Below are positions 7,850 through 17,352 of a stretch of DNA of 64,000 bases, piece by piece (the stretch's first letter is position 1; the number at the start of each line of letters is the position of its first letter). The stretch covers positions 1,178,001-1,242,000 of the forward strand of contig NZ_JADBEB010000001.1 of NCBI RefSeq assembly GCF_014874095.1, given 5' to 3'. The stretch comes from Plantactinospora soyae. GTDB lineage: Bacteria > Actinomycetota > Actinomycetes > Mycobacteriales > Micromonosporaceae. The notes beneath the pieces are model-generated. The model searched no databases. It was not told the DNA's origin and was given only the letters and a program-made list of their open reading frames with translations. The translations under genes and the position numbers were made by a program.

Positions 7850-10222
7850 CTACGGCTCGCGCTCCGGGGTCCGCCGCACGGGTGCCCGACCGGCCGGCTG
7901 CGCCGGTTGTGGTCCGGACGATTCGATCGGCGGCACCGGCCGGGTCACCGGATTGTCGCAGGTGACCCGCAGCAGCTCACCGTGGTGCAGCAGCTCCATG
8001 ACGTCGTCGGGGTCACCGTCCCGCAGCACGTACGTCGCCGCGTCCGACCGCACGTCCACCCGCAGGTGCACGCCACGCCAGCGGAGCGAGAACTCCAACC
8101 GGTCGATCCGGCTCGGCAGTCGAGGGGTGAAGGAGAGGGTTTCGGTGTGGTCCCGCAGCCCGCCGAACCCGGCCACCAGGGCGATCCAGGCGCCGGCCAG
8201 CGAGGCGACGTGTACGCCGTCCCGGGTGTTCTGGTTCAGGTCGTGCAGGTCCATCAGGGCCGCCTCGCCCAGATAGTCGTGCGCCAGCTCCAGGTGCCCG
8301 ACCTCGGCCGCCAGCACCGCCTGGGTGCACGCCGACAGCGACGAGTCGCGGACCGTACGCCGCTCGTAGTAGGCGAAGTTCGCCGCCTTCTCCTCGTCGG
8401 TGAACGCGTCCCCGCGCCAGTGCATCGCCAACACCAGGTCGGCCTGCTTGATCACCTGTTTCCGGTACAGGTCGAAGTACGGGTAGTTGAGCAGCAACGG
8501 GTACTGCTCCGGTGGCGTACCGGCGAAGTCCCACTCCTGGAACCGGGTGAACCCCTCCACCTGCGGATGCACCCCGAGCTCCGGGTCGTACGGGACGTGC
8601 ATGTCGTTCGCGGCGTCCCGCCAGGCGGCGGTCTCCTCGTCGTCGACGCCCAACCGGTACGCCTGCTCGGCGTGCCGGGCGACGGCCTCGGCGGCGGCCA
8701 GCAGGTTCCGCTGGGCCATCAGGTTGGTGTAGACGTTGTCGTTCTTCACGGCGGTGTACTCGTCCGGACCGGTCACCCCGTCCAGGTGGAACTTGCCGTG
8801 CCGGTCGTGGTGGCCGAGCGAGCGCCAGAGCCGGGCGGTCTCCACCAGCAGTTCGAGCCCGGCCTCCCGCTCGAACTGCTCGTCCCCGGTGGCCTGCACG
8901 TACCGGCGTACCGCGTCGGCGATGTCGGCCGCGATGTGGAAACCCGCCGTGCCGGCCGGCCAGTACGCGGAGGTCTCCTGGCCCCGGATGGTCCGCCAGG
9001 GGAAGGCGGCGCCCTGTAGCCCGAGCGTCCGGGCCCGCTCCTGGGCCAGGTGCAGCGTGGAGTGCCGCCAGCGCAGCGCCGAGGCGACCGCCGACGGCAG
9101 GGTGTACGTCAGCACCGGCAGCACGAAGGTCTCGGTGTCCCAGAACGCGTGGCCGTCGTAGCCCGGTCCGGTCAGGCCCTTGGCGGCGATCGGTCGCAGC
9201 TCAGCCCGGGCGCCGGCCTGGAGCACGTGGAAGAGCCCGAACCGGACCGCCTGCTGCACCTCCGGGTCGCCCTCCACCTGCACGTCGGAGTCGTTCCAGA
9301 AGGTGTCGAGGTAGCCGCGTTGCTCGGCGCAGAGCCCGTCCCAGCCGGAGAACCGGGCGCCGGCCAGCGCCGCGGCGACCTGATCGCGCAGCCCCGGCCG
9401 GGACCGCCGGCTCGACCAGCCGTACGCGACGTACTTGACCACCCGCAGCCGCTCGCCCGGCTTGAGTACGCAGGTGACGGTGGTCCGGGCCCAGTCCTCG
9501 TACGCCTCGTTGCCCACCACCTTGCGCTCCGGCCCGTGCACCTCGTGGCTCATCGAGACGGCCAGCCGCAGCCCGCTCGCCTTGGTGCGGTGGACCAGCA
9601 GGGCACCGTCGCTGTTCACCAGGCGTTCCTCGGCCTGCAACGGCGACTCCAGTACCGCCGCCACCCGGGGATCGCGGCTCTGCGTCGGCAGTTGCTCGTT
9701 GGCGACCAGTTCCGACTGCACGATCAGCCGCATCGGACCGTCGACCGGCTCCACCCGGTACTCGATCGCCGCTATCGAGCGCTGGGTGAACGACACCAGC
9801 CGGGTGCTGCAGATCCGCACCGTACGACCGGCCGGCGAGCGCCACTCGACCGACCGTTGCAGGGTGCCGGCCCGCAGGTCGAGCACCCGCTCGTGGTGCA
9901 GCAGTTCGCCGTACCGGACGTCGAACGGTTCGTCGTCGACGAGCAGCCGGATCGGCTTGCCGTTGGTGACGTTGACCAGCGTCTGACCGGACTCGGGGAA
10001 GCCGTACCCGGCCTCGGCGTACGGCAGCGGGCGCAGCTCGTAGAAGGAGTTCAGGTAGGTCCCGGGCAGGCCGTGCGGCTCGCCCTCGTCCAGGTTGCCG
10101 CGCAGCCCGATGTGTCCGTTGGAGAGTGCGAACACCGACTCGGACTGGGCCAGCACGTCCAGGTCGAGCCGGGTCTCCCGGACGTGCCACGGCTCGACCG
10201 GATACGCCCGTTCCCGGATCAT
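7850..10222 (-). CDS. Glycoside hydrolase family 65 disaccharide phosphorylase (maltose/trehalose/kojibiose type)
   Basis: 790 residues, full length for GH65. Family features are the N-terminal [14 protein letters not shown], the (alpha/alpha)6-barrel motif [10 protein letters not shown], and the general acid Glu488 in [10 protein letters not shown]. The enzyme would cleave an alpha-glucosyl disaccharide with phosphate to beta-glucose 1-phosphate plus glucose. The ATG overlaps the upstream beta-phosphoglucomutase stop by 4 bp (10219-10222). That partner converts beta-glucose 1-phosphate to glucose 6-phosphate, which supports phosphorolysis rather than hydrolysis. Which disaccharide is used cannot be decided from sequence. 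No transporter gene is adjacent. Confidence 0.9.
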   Translation of the reverse strand: MIRERAYPVEPWHVRETRLDLDVLAQSESVFALSNGHIGLRGNLDEGEPHGLPGTYLNSFYELRPLPYAEAGYGFPESGQTLVNVTNGKPIRLLVDDEPFDVRYGELLHHERVLDLRAGTLQRSVEWRSPAGRTVRICSTRLVSFTQRSIAAIEYRVEPVDGPMRLIVQSELVANEQLPTQSRDPRVAAVLESPLQAEERLVNSDGALLVHRTKASGLRLAVSMSHEVHGPERKVVGNEAYEDWARTTVTCVLKPGERLRVVKYVAYGWSSRRSRPGLRDQVAAALAGARFSGWDGLCAEQRGYLDTFWNDSDVQVEGDPEVQQAVRFGLFHVLQAGARAELRPIAAKGLTGPGYDGHAFWDTETFVLPVLTYTLPSAVASALRWRHSTLHLAQERARTLGLQGAAFPWRTIRGQETSAYWPAGTAGFHIAADIADAVRRYVQATGDEQFEREAGLELLVETARLWRSLGHHDRHGKFHLDGVTGPDEYTAVKNDNVYTNLMAQRNLLAAAEAVARHAEQAYRLGVDDEETAAWRDAANDMHVPYDPELGVHPQVEGFTRFQEWDFAGTPPEQYPLLLNYPYFDLYRKQVIKQADLVLAMHWRGDAFTDEEKAANFAYYERRTVRDSSLSACTQAVLAAEVGHLELAHDYLGEAALMDLHDLNQNTRDGVHVASLAGAWIALVAGFGGLRDHTETLSFTPRLPSRIDRLEFSLRWRGVHLRVDVRSDAATYVLRDGDPDDVMELLHHGELLRVTCDNPVTRPVPPIESSGPQPAQPAGRAPVRRTPEREP

Positions 10223-10983
10223 CTGTTTCCGCCTTCGGTCCGTGGCCCGGGCAGCAGCTCGGACAGGTCCTGGACCACCACGTCGGCCCCGTGTTCGCGC
10301 AGCGCGTCGGCCTGGCCGACCCGGTCCACCCCGACCACGAAGCCGAACTTCCCGGCCCGACCCGCCTCGACCCCGGCCAGCGCGTCCTCGAACACCGCCG
10401 CCTGCTCGGGGCGTACCCCGAGTTGTTCGGCGGCGGCCAGGAAGGTGTCCGGGTGGGGCTTGCCGCGCAACGACCGTTCCCGGGCCACCACACCGTCCAC
10501 CCGGACCTCCACCATCGGCGCGAACCCGGCCGCCGCGATCACGTCACCGGCGTTGGCGCTGGCCGAGACGACCGCCCGGCGCAGTCCGGCCGCCGCCGCC
10601 GCGTGCAGGTAGTCCACCGATCCCTGGTACGCCTGCACGCCGTCCCGCCGGATCACCTGGAGCAGCAGCACGTTCTTCCGGTTGCCCACCCCGTGGACCG
10701 TCTCGGCGGTCGGCGGGTCGTCGGGTTGCCCCTCGGGCAGGACGATCTGCCGGGAGGCGAGGAAGGTGCGTACGCCATCGGCACGGGGCCGACCATCGAC
10801 GTACCGGTTGTAGTCGTCCCCCGGGTCGTACGCCCGGAACGGCTCGCCGGTCTCCGCCGCGCGCCGCCGGAGGAAGTCGTCGAACGTCTCCGCCCAGGCC
10901 GCGTTGTGCACCCGGGCGGTCTGGGTCAGCACACCGTCCAGGTCGAACAGGCAGGCGGTCACCTGCGCGGGTAGCCCCAACAC
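10219..10983 (-). CDS. Beta-phosphoglucomutase (HAD superfamily)
   Basis: 254 residues from GTG 10983 (a GGATAGG sequence lies 9 nt upstream; TTG 10992 is an alternative). HAD motifs are clear: [10 protein letters not shown] with the nucleophile and acid aspartates, the VVSASANAG threonine/serine motif, GKPHPD with the lysine, and [11 protein letters not shown]. The cap region includes [15 protein letters not shown], typical of beta-PGM-like proteins paired with GH65. The role is to turn beta-glucose 1-phosphate into glucose 6-phosphate. The reading frame stays open back through the 52-nt repeat to 11103, but that extension is a repeat artefact. Confidence 0.87.
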   Translation of the reverse strand: MLGLPAQVTACLFDLDGVLTQTARVHNAAWAETFDDFLRRRAAETGEPFRAYDPGDDYNRYVDGRPRADGVRTFLASRQIVLPEGQPDDPPTAETVHGVGNRKNVLLLQVIRRDGVQAYQGSVDYLHAAAAAGLRRAVVSASANAGDVIAAAGFAPMVEVRVDGVVARERSLRGKPHPDTFLAAAEQLGVRPEQAAVFEDALAGVEAGRAGKFGFVVGVDRVGQADALREHGADVVVQDLSELLPGPRTEGGNR

Positions 10984-11049
10984 GCCTAACAACCTATCCG
11001 CACCGCCACCAACCGGCACGGTTAAGCCCCCGGGCCACGCCGGAGCGGA

Positions 11050-11101
11050 AAGGAAGGGCCCCTTCCTATCGTTTTCTGTAGAAGAAGGGCCCCTTCCTAA
11101 C
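11050..11101 (+). repeat. 52-nt double-palindrome intergenic element, copy 1
   Basis: The element begins AAGGAAGGGCCCCTTC and ends AAGGGCCCCTTCCTAAC, with a conserved AT-richer centre (TATCGTTTTCTGTAGAAG). Each end is a palindrome around GGGCCC, and the two ends are also inverted repeats of each other. Here it lies 8 bp behind the stop codon of the multicopper oxidase gene, which is on the opposite strand, and in front of the beta-phosphoglucomutase gene. Other copies are at 47927-47978 and 54067-54118. Confidence 0.92.
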
Positions 11102-11109
11102 ACCCCTGC

Positions 11110-12636
11110 CTAGCCGTGCCCGCTGTGGGCGGGCGGGCGGCCCGGCGACTGGCCCGGTTCGACCACGACGAACTGGCCCATCATTCCCTGGTCCTCGTGG
11201 TAGAGCAGGTGACAGTGGAACATGTACGGGATGTTCGGGTCGGCGTAGTCGGCGAACCGGGCGATGATCCGGATCGGGCGGTTCGCCGTCACCAGCACGG
11301 TGTCCTTCCAGCCCCGCAGCTCGGGCGGCGGCTCCCGGCCGTCCACCGAGAGCACCTGGAACTGCACGTCGTGTACGTGCAGGTTGTGCGGCGTACCGTC
11401 CTGTTTGGCGATTTCCCAGATCTCGGTGGTGTCCCGGGTGACCGCGAAGTCGATCCGCCCCGGGTCCATCGCCCGGCCGTTGATCTTCCGGTCCGAGAGT
11501 TGGAACCGGCGGGTGGTGGCCGCCGTCGCCGGGTCCAGCCGGTCGATCGGGACGAGCCGGGCCGGCACCTCGGGCGTCGGCGCGAGCTCACCGGCGGCGC
11601 GCAGTTCCAGCACGTCGAAGGAGTCGTCTCCGCCGCTGAACCTGCTGCTGAAGAAGTCGACGCCCGCGTTCGGCGGGTAGCTGCGCAGCACGACCCGCTC
11701 GGCCGGCCGCATCGTCACCACGATTTCGGCCCGCTCGCCTGGGGAGAGCCGGATCCGGCCGGTCTGGTGCGGGCTGGCGAGCAGCCCGCCGTCGGTGCCG
11801 ATCAGGGCGAAGCCACGGCCGTCGGCGAACCCGAAGTCGTACGACCTGGCGTTGGAGCCGTTGAGCAGCCGCAGCCGGACCCGTTCCGTGCTGACGTCGA
11901 GGTACGGCCCGACGGTGCCGTTGACCAGCAGCGTGTCGCCGAGGATGCCGACCCCGCCGAGCAGGCTCCGGCCGTCGTCGAACTGCCCGTCGGAGTCGAA
12001 CCGGCGGTCCTGCACGATCACCGGGATGTCGTCGACGCCGTACCGCCGGGGTAGCGCCAGCGCCGCCGACGGCTCGTCGTCCAGGATGAACATCCCGGCC
12101 AGTCCCCGGTAGACGTGCTGCTCGGTCTCGCCGTGCGGGTGCGGGTGGTACCAGAGGGTGGCGGCGGGTTGGTCGACGGTCCAGTGCGGCGACCAGGTCG
12201 CGCCCGGCCGGACCATCTGGTGCGGCCCGCCGTCCATCACCGCCGGCAGGTGCATGCCGTGCCAGTGCACGCTGGTCGGACGGTCCAGTCCGTTGACGAC
12301 GTTCACCAGTACCTTCTCGCCGCGCTTCGCCCGCAGCGTCGGGCCCAGGTAGTCGCCGTTGTAGCCCCAGGTACGGGTCTGGCCGCCCTGGCCGAGGTCG
12401 CGCCCGCCGGTCTGCGCGCGCAGGTCGAACACCCGCCGGCCCTGGGCGTCGATCCTGGACTCGGCCAGTGGCGGTACGGCCAGTCGGTGGACGAAGTCGA
12501 CCTTCCCGGTGGTGTCGACGACGGTGCCGGTCCACGCCCAGGTGCCCAGCGCGACGCCACCGCCGCAGAGCAGCAGTACCCCGGAGAGCACTCCGACCAG
12601 CACTCTCGTCCAACGCCGCGATCCCTCGCCGGCCAT
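11110..12636 (-). CDS. Secreted or membrane-anchored multicopper oxidase
   Basis: 508 residues from ATG 12636, chosen because GGGAGG lies 8 nt upstream. An N-terminal hydrophobic segment (about 12-32) acts as signal or anchor. All four copper-binding blocks of three-domain multicopper oxidases are present: HWHGMHLP, WYHPHPHGE, HNLHVHD and the C-terminal FHCHLLYHEDQGMM with the T1 cysteine and axial methionine. It resembles CueO, CotA and bilirubin-oxidase-like enzymes. Oxidation of Cu(I), Mn(II) or phenolics are all possible. The gene stands alone, with a palindrome in its promoter region and a 52-nt repeat directly behind it. Confidence 0.92.
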   Translation of the reverse strand: MAGEGSRRWTRVLVGVLSGVLLLCGGGVALGTWAWTGTVVDTTGKVDFVHRLAVPPLAESRIDAQGRRVFDLRAQTGGRDLGQGGQTRTWGYNGDYLGPTLRAKRGEKVLVNVVNGLDRPTSVHWHGMHLPAVMDGGPHQMVRPGATWSPHWTVDQPAATLWYHPHPHGETEQHVYRGLAGMFILDDEPSAALALPRRYGVDDIPVIVQDRRFDSDGQFDDGRSLLGGVGILGDTLLVNGTVGPYLDVSTERVRLRLLNGSNARSYDFGFADGRGFALIGTDGGLLASPHQTGRIRLSPGERAEIVVTMRPAERVVLRSYPPNAGVDFFSSRFSGGDDSFDVLELRAAGELAPTPEVPARLVPIDRLDPATAATTRRFQLSDRKINGRAMDPGRIDFAVTRDTTEIWEIAKQDGTPHNLHVHDVQFQVLSVDGREPPPELRGWKDTVLVTANRPIRIIARFADYADPNIPYMFHCHLLYHEDQGMMGQFVVVEPGQSPGRPPAHSGHG

Positions 12637-12663
12637 TTCCGACACCTCCCGATAGCTCCGACA

Positions 12664-12675
12664 GCTACATGTAGC
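12664..12675. promoter_or_regulatory. Perfect palindrome GCTACATGTAGC upstream of the multicopper oxidase
   Basis: A perfect 12-bp dyad lies 28 bp before the start codon. Its core TACATGTA recalls BlaI/CopY half-sites but lacks the 2-bp spacer of the classical cop box (TACA-NN-TGTA). It may be an operator for a metal or redox regulator; this is inference. The remaining gap to 12938 (about 260 bp) holds only short GC-rich direct repeats, for example GGCGACAGCGGGACGGC twice in tandem near 12889, and no gene that I can support. Confidence 0.35.
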
Positions 12676-12938
12676 GTGCCTTCATATCGGGGCGGCGTCC
12701 ATGCCGGACGGCGGAACTCAGGGACGGCTCAGGGGGACCCGTACCCGGGGCCCAGGGTCGCCCCCCGGCAGCGACCGGCGCACAGATCGGCCGGGCCAGC
12801 CACCGCGTGGGCGGACGACCCGGCGCGGCGGTCTGCCGACGGCGGCGGGAAGGGAGCTGACCCGGCGCGGCGGCCCACCGGCGACAGCGGGACGGCGGCG
12901 ACAGCGGGACGGCGGACGACCGCGAGACGGGCGAGGAA

Positions 12939-13403
12939 CTACCGGCGCTTCAGCGTCCAGAGCACCGTCATCTCGGTGGTCACCTCGCCGTCCTCGGTGC
13001 CGATCTCGACCGACACCGGGAACTCCGGCCGGGTCCCGGCCTCGAACTCGGCGATCACCTCGGCGGCCGGGCGACCCAGCCGGGCGGTCGCCCGCACCGC
13101 GCCCATCGCCAGTCGCCGGTAACGGATCTCGGCCTGCGCCGCCAGCGGCACGGCGCGGTCGAAGAGCTGGCCGAACGTGCCGAGTACGACCGCACCGGAG
13201 GCGGTCTCGCCGAGCGTGAACAACGCGCCGGCGTGCGGACCGCCGACATGGTTGTGGGCCGGTGGCGAGTCGGGCAGCCGGACGACGGCGCGTACCCCAC
13301 CGGTCTCGTCCGGGGTCACCTCGACGAGTTCGAAGCCGAGGGTCCGGGCGAACGGTACCGAGCCGAGCAGGCCAGCGGCGATCTGCCGCGCGTCGGGAGA
13401 CAT
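12939..13403 (-). CDS. Hotdog-fold thioesterase-like protein (DUF4442/PaaI-like)
   Basis: 154 residues. The pattern HNHVGGPHAGALFTLGETASG resembles the hotdog helix segment of PaaI/DUF4442 acyl-CoA thioesterases, followed by QAEIRYRRLAMGAVRATARL and a terminal strand TTEMTVLWTLKRR. It probably hydrolyses or binds acyl-CoA-type substrates in the cytoplasm. The substrate is unknown. It stands alone between the oxidase promoter region and an ABC ATPase. Confidence 0.72.
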   Translation of the reverse strand: MSPDARQIAAGLLGSVPFARTLGFELVEVTPDETGGVRAVVRLPDSPPAHNHVGGPHAGALFTLGETASGAVVLGTFGQLFDRAVPLAAQAEIRYRRLAMGAVRATARLGRPAAEVIAEFEAGTRPEFPVSVEIGTEDGEVTTEMTVLWTLKRR

Positions 13404-13430
13404 GGCCGTACGCTACTCGCTGGTAACTTA

Positions 13431-13520
13431 CCCCGGCAAGCCTCCACCGAACTGGGAGCTCACCCCGGCAAGCCCCGACCGAACTGGGAACTCACCCCGG
13501 CAAGCCCCGACCGCACCCGA
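13431..13520. repeat. 32-bp tandem repeat, about 2.8 units
   Basis: The sequence CCCCGGCAAGCC recurs at 13431, 13463 and 13495, an exact 32-bp period. Each unit continues with CGAACTGGGAACTCA or a close variant until the last decays. It fills the gap between the start of the thioesterase gene and the end of the ABC ATPase gene. No gene is visible in it. Confidence 0.8.
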
Positions 13521-13568
13521 GCGGGCTTCCCGGGGTGCGCAGCCGAGCCGGCGCACCGACCGGGTGGG

Positions 13569-14882
13569 TCAGCGCCATCCCACGTCGATCCGGTCGCCCC
13601 GCTCGTCGAAGAAGTGCACCGCGTCCATCCGTACCGAGACCGCCATCGGGTGGCCCGTGGTGACGGCCGGGTACGGGGCGAGCCGTACCGCCAGTTCGGC
13701 CGGTCGCCGATGGTGCCGCCCCGGATCGTTCAGAACACTGGTACGCCCACCCCGGTCCTCGGGTGCCGGTTGCCCCGAACCGCCGGTCGCCCGGCCGGTC
13801 AGCCGCTGCATCACCTGCCCCAGTCGACGGAGCCCCCGGCCCGCACCGGCGGACCGCTCCTCGGTCACCGGGCCGCCGAGATCGTCGACGACGATCGCGG
13901 TCGCACCGATGTCGAGGAACGCCAGGGACTCGTGTCCGTGATGCTCCAGATAGCGGATCCGCCCCTGGAGTACGTCCCCCGGGGTGTCCGGCGCCACCGG
14001 GGTCAACGCCTCCGCGCGCATCCCGAGCACGATCCGCTCACCGTGGTAGTGCGCCACCGCCCGCGCCCGGATGTCGTCCCAGGGCAGGTAGAGCGCCTGC
14101 TCTCCGAGGTTGAGCGTGACGTACCGGTCCAGGTGCACGTAGACCGTGGCCTCCAGCAGGTTCATCCTGGGACTGCCGAGGAACGCGGCGACGTACAGGG
14201 TCGCCGGTCGGCCGTATACCTGGGTCGGCGTGCCGACGTCCTGGAGTACGCCCTTCCGCATGATCGCGACGCGGTCCGCCATGGTCAGCGCCTCGGCCTG
14301 GTCGTGGGTGACGTAGACCGTGCTCACCCCGAGTTCGCGGACCAGTCCGGAGATCTCGGCGCGCAGCTCCGCCCGCAGTCCGCTGTCCAGGTTGGACAAT
14401 GGCTCGTCCATCAGGAAGAGCCCGGGGCGCCGGACGATCGCCCGGCCCATCGCGACCCGCTGCCGCTGACCGCCGGAGAGCTGGCTGGGCTTGCGCCCGA
14501 GTACGTCGCCGATGCCCAACGCGCTCGCCACGTCGGCCACCCGTTCGCCACGCGGTCCTTCCTCCACTCCCGACAATCGGAGCGGAAAGGCTATGTTCGC
14601 CCCGACGGACATGTGCGGATACAACGCGAAATCCTGGAACACCATCGCGATCCCGCGTTCGCGCGGCGGCAGGTCGTTGGCGAGTTCGCCATCGAGCAGC
14701 ACGGCGCCACTGGTCGGATCCTCCAGCCCGGCGACCATCCGGAGCACGGTGGACTTTCCGCAGCCCGAGGGGCCGAGCAGCACCATGAACTCGCCGTCGT
14801 TGACGTCGAGACTCACCTTGTCGACCGCCACTGTCCCGTCCGGGAACACCTTCGTGACGTCTTTGAGCGCGACGGTGGTCAC
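13569..14882 (-). CDS. ABC transporter ATP-binding protein, sugar-uptake (MalK/UgpC/MsiK) type
   Basis: 437 residues from GTG 14882 (GGGGAGG 5 nt upstream; a second GTG at 14888 overlaps that site). Walker A is GPSGCGKST, the Q-loop VFQDFALYPHM, the signature LSGGQRQRVAMGRA, Walker B LFLMDEPLSNLD and the H-loop YVTHDQAEA. The C-terminal regulatory OB/TOBE region typical of CUT1 ATPases is present but interrupted by about 60 basic, Gly/Arg/Pro-rich residues (roughly 340-400). No permease or binding-protein gene is adjacent, so it may serve several distant sugar transporters as MsiK does. Confidence 0.87.
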   Translation of the reverse strand: MTTVALKDVTKVFPDGTVAVDKVSLDVNDGEFMVLLGPSGCGKSTVLRMVAGLEDPTSGAVLLDGELANDLPPRERGIAMVFQDFALYPHMSVGANIAFPLRLSGVEEGPRGERVADVASALGIGDVLGRKPSQLSGGQRQRVAMGRAIVRRPGLFLMDEPLSNLDSGLRAELRAEISGLVRELGVSTVYVTHDQAEALTMADRVAIMRKGVLQDVGTPTQVYGRPATLYVAAFLGSPRMNLLEATVYVHLDRYVTLNLGEQALYLPWDDIRARAVAHYHGERIVLGMRAEALTPVAPDTPGDVLQGRIRYLEHHGHESLAFLDIGATAIVVDDLGGPVTEERSAGAGRGLRRLGQVMQRLTGRATGGSGQPAPEDRGGRTSVLNDPGRHHRRPAELAVRLAPYPAVTTGHPMAVSVRMDAVHFFDERGDRIDVGWR

Positions 14883-14956
14883 CGTCACCTCCCCGCAGCT
14901 TAATGGCCGGCCCCGGAATGACTGTGACTAGGATCATGGCCTAAGCCCATCGGGTA

Positions 14957-14975
14957 AACGTGCCATGTTCACGTT
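14957..14975. promoter_or_regulatory. Dyad AACGTG-N7-CACGTT upstream of the sugar-ABC ATPase gene
   Basis: Perfect 6-bp arms are separated by 7 bp in the 150-bp gap before the ATPase gene, which is transcribed leftward. It could be an operator for a LacI- or GntR-type regulator of sugar uptake, but no such regulator is nearby. Short dyads of this size can occur by chance. Confidence 0.25.
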
Positions 14976-15039
14976 GTGACATGACGGTTACCAGACTCGG
15001 TGCGACAGGCGACGCGCCCTGTGCCAGGGCCGGCGGACC

Positions 15040-17274
15040 TCAGAGTAGTCGACAGTGACCGACCGTGCTGCCACCCCGACGCCGCGGGACGTCGTCGTCG
15101 GCACCGGGCGACGCCGGGAAGCCACCCCGGGGCGGCCGGGACGAATCCGCGCGGGTCAGCACGGGTCCGGCCGGGCCACGACCGGACGGCAGCGGACCGG
15201 CCGGACCGGCGGTGGCGAGATCCGGTGTGCTCTCCCGGACCGACGCGGTGCCGAACTCAGCGTGCCGGGGCAGGCCGGACCACTGCGCGCCGGCGTCCCG
15301 CAGGAAGTACTCCAGCCCCGGATCCCAGGTGTGTCCGGCCGACCGTCGCTGGTAGACGTAGCCGAGCGGATGGGTCCGGTAGATCAGTCCACCGGCCCGC
15401 CGGACCCGGTCGATCAGTCCCCGGTCGACCGATCGGGGCACCGGCCGCCAGCCGCCGACCTCCTCCAGGTCACCCCGGCCGATCAGCATCGTGCCGCCGG
15501 CGACGACCGGGGCGAAGCTCTCCGGCGCCCCCGCGTCCCGCCGGACCGTGGTGCCCAGGGTCTCCACGTAGACGAACTCGGCCGGCTTGCCGACCAGCGT
15601 CGCCCCGGAGTGGTGCCGGGCGAGCACCAGGTCCCAGACGTGCTCCGGTCCGTACGTGTCGTCATCGTCGAACTTGGTCACCAGGCTGCCCCGGGCCCGG
15701 GCGGTGGCCGCGCCGACCGCCTCGCCGAAACTCTGCCCGGCCGGCACCTCGACGATCTCCAGTTGTCGGGTGCAGCGCGCCAGCCGGGTACGCAGGTCGG
15801 CCGGCAGGCCCACGCCGTGCAGGCAGAGCACGATCTCCAGCTCGGGATAGCTCTGCGCCTCGATCGCGGCGACCGCGTCGAGGACGTACGCCAACCGACG
15901 GGTGACCAGCAGGGCGGAGACCGAGGGCAGCCGCCCGAAGCCCGGAAAGGCGTCCACCGTCAGCCGGGGCAGCGCGAACTCGCGGCCGTGCCGGCGCATC
16001 GCGGCACGACGCTGGCGTACCGCCCGTGCCTCCCAGTCCAGGTCCGCGTACCGGGCGGGCGCCGGACCGGGCCGGTCGGGCAGCGGCCCGGCGAGCAGTT
16101 CGACCAGCTCGTCGGCCAGGTGCGCGGCACAGGCCGGCGGCAGTTCCGGCGCGTGGACCAGTACGCCGGCCAGCACGAGGTGCAGCAGCAGCGCCGCCTC
16201 CGCCTCCGGGTACCGCCCCGGAATCGCCCGGCAGTCGAGCACGCCGATCCCGTCGAGTGCCGCCCGGACCTCCTCGGCCGGCCACCGCCGGTCCAGCCGG
16301 CCGCCACGGTCGAGCCCGTCCGGGCCGACGATCCGCCAACCCCGACCGTCCGGATCGGAGGGAAAGGTCAACTCCGCTCGGGGCGCGGCGGGACCGAAGG
16401 GTCCGTAACGACCGACGGGTACGGCGTGTTCGAGGTCCAGCAGCACCGACGTCCGGCCCACGCCGAACCCGTCGCCGACCGGGGACGCGGCACCGTACCG
16501 GTCGACGGTGCACACCTCCCGGTACGACGGACCGGTCGCGCCGCCCGCCGTACCCGGTGCGGCGTCGCCCGGCCGGAGCACGATGTCGTACGGGCGGATG
16601 TCGTCGCTGCCGGGCAGTTCACCGGCGATCGCGTCGAGGCGGGGGCCCGCGCCCAGCCACTCGGGGAAGACGTCCTGGGCGGTCACCTCGGGACCACCCG
16701 GCGTCGGCATCGGGCGTACCGGAAGAAGCAGCGGCAGGACGGCGACCAGCACCGAGCGGAGTGGGACGGACCACCTGACCTCGATCTCGACCACCACCCG
16801 GCCCCGGTCGTCCCGGGGTGTACGGACCCGCTGGGTGAGCAGGTGCGGCAGTGGACCCAACCGCCCGGACCAGCCGCGCTGGGGGATCTGCCACTCCTGC
16901 ACCACGACGGTGACCCGGCGTACCCGGGCCAGCGAGACCGGATGGTCGAGCAGCCGTCGCAGCCGGTCCACCGAGCCGGCGGTGACGACCATCCGGCCGA
17001 CGAAGACCTGGTGCCACGGCCCGACCGGTCCCCGGCGACGCCCGGCCCGCCCGGGACGGCTTCCCGGCGGTCCGGTCCGGGTTCCCCGCTCCGGCAGTCC
17101 CGGCGCGGTGCCGTCGTCCGGCAGCTCGGTCAGACCGGAGCCACCGTCGTCCGGCAACTCGGTCAGGCCGGAACCGAGCAGGGCGAGCGGCCACCGTCGG
17201 TGCCGCCGGTCAGCCGGATCACCGATCCGGACCCGCCAACGGAGGTACTTCTCCGGGCGTTCGCTGCCTGGCAC
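15040..17274 (-). CDS. Large protein with C-terminal family 2 glycosyltransferase domain
   Basis: 744 residues from GTG 17274, with GGAGGGA 5 nt upstream. Residues from about 430 to 660 form a GT-A family 2 domain: SVSALLVTRRLAYVLDAVAA, QSYPELEIVLCLHG, and the metal-binding VTKFDDDDTYG. The first 420 residues match nothing I recognise. They include a strand-rich region and an 11-residue tandem repeat (GSGLTELPDDG twice). The C-terminal 70 residues are Gly/Pro-rich and look disordered. It is divergent from another glycosyltransferase gene at 17353. The likely role is in cell-surface glycan synthesis with the cluster to the right; the sugar is unknown. Confidence 0.75.
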   Translation of the reverse strand: MPGSERPEKYLRWRVRIGDPADRRHRRWPLALLGSGLTELPDDGGSGLTELPDDGTAPGLPERGTRTGPPGSRPGRAGRRRGPVGPWHQVFVGRMVVTAGSVDRLRRLLDHPVSLARVRRVTVVVQEWQIPQRGWSGRLGPLPHLLTQRVRTPRDDRGRVVVEIEVRWSVPLRSVLVAVLPLLLPVRPMPTPGGPEVTAQDVFPEWLGAGPRLDAIAGELPGSDDIRPYDIVLRPGDAAPGTAGGATGPSYREVCTVDRYGAASPVGDGFGVGRTSVLLDLEHAVPVGRYGPFGPAAPRAELTFPSDPDGRGWRIVGPDGLDRGGRLDRRWPAEEVRAALDGIGVLDCRAIPGRYPEAEAALLLHLVLAGVLVHAPELPPACAAHLADELVELLAGPLPDRPGPAPARYADLDWEARAVRQRRAAMRRHGREFALPRLTVDAFPGFGRLPSVSALLVTRRLAYVLDAVAAIEAQSYPELEIVLCLHGVGLPADLRTRLARCTRQLEIVEVPAGQSFGEAVGAATARARGSLVTKFDDDDTYGPEHVWDLVLARHHSGATLVGKPAEFVYVETLGTTVRRDAGAPESFAPVVAGGTMLIGRGDLEEVGGWRPVPRSVDRGLIDRVRRAGGLIYRTHPLGYVYQRRSAGHTWDPGLEYFLRDAGAQWSGLPRHAEFGTASVRESTPDLATAGPAGPLPSGRGPAGPVLTRADSSRPPRGGFPASPGADDDVPRRRGGSTVGHCRLL
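17111..17176. repeat. 33-bp in-frame tandem repeat, two units
   Basis: Two units starting CCGTCGTCCGGCA at 17111 and 17144 encode the duplicated GSGLTELPDDG near residue 40 of the glycosyltransferase. The copies differ by a few silent bases, so the duplication is not brand new. Confidence 0.85.
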
Positions 17275-17352
17275 GTCGATCCCTCCATCGACTGAGGACG
17301 AACCTCAGGCTACGTGTCGCAATCGCGAAGACACTTACCGTAGCCGCATCCC

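Noticed and set aside
10984-11103. N-terminal extension of the beta-phosphoglucomutase through the repeat (containing KGPFL)
   Set aside because: The extension is translation of the 52-nt repeat and its flank. A start with a ribosome-binding site exists at 10983, and the HAD motif begins close to it.
12664-12675. Classical cop box for CopY
   Set aside because: The CopY operator needs TACA-NN-TGTA. Here the half-sites are directly joined, so only a loose resemblance remains.
15055-17295. Long open frame on the plus strand, opposite the 744-residue glycosyltransferase
   Set aside because: Its translation is low-complexity Arg/Pro/Gly sequence with no domain. It is the usual antisense shadow in GC-rich DNA, while the minus-strand product has clear GT2 motifs.
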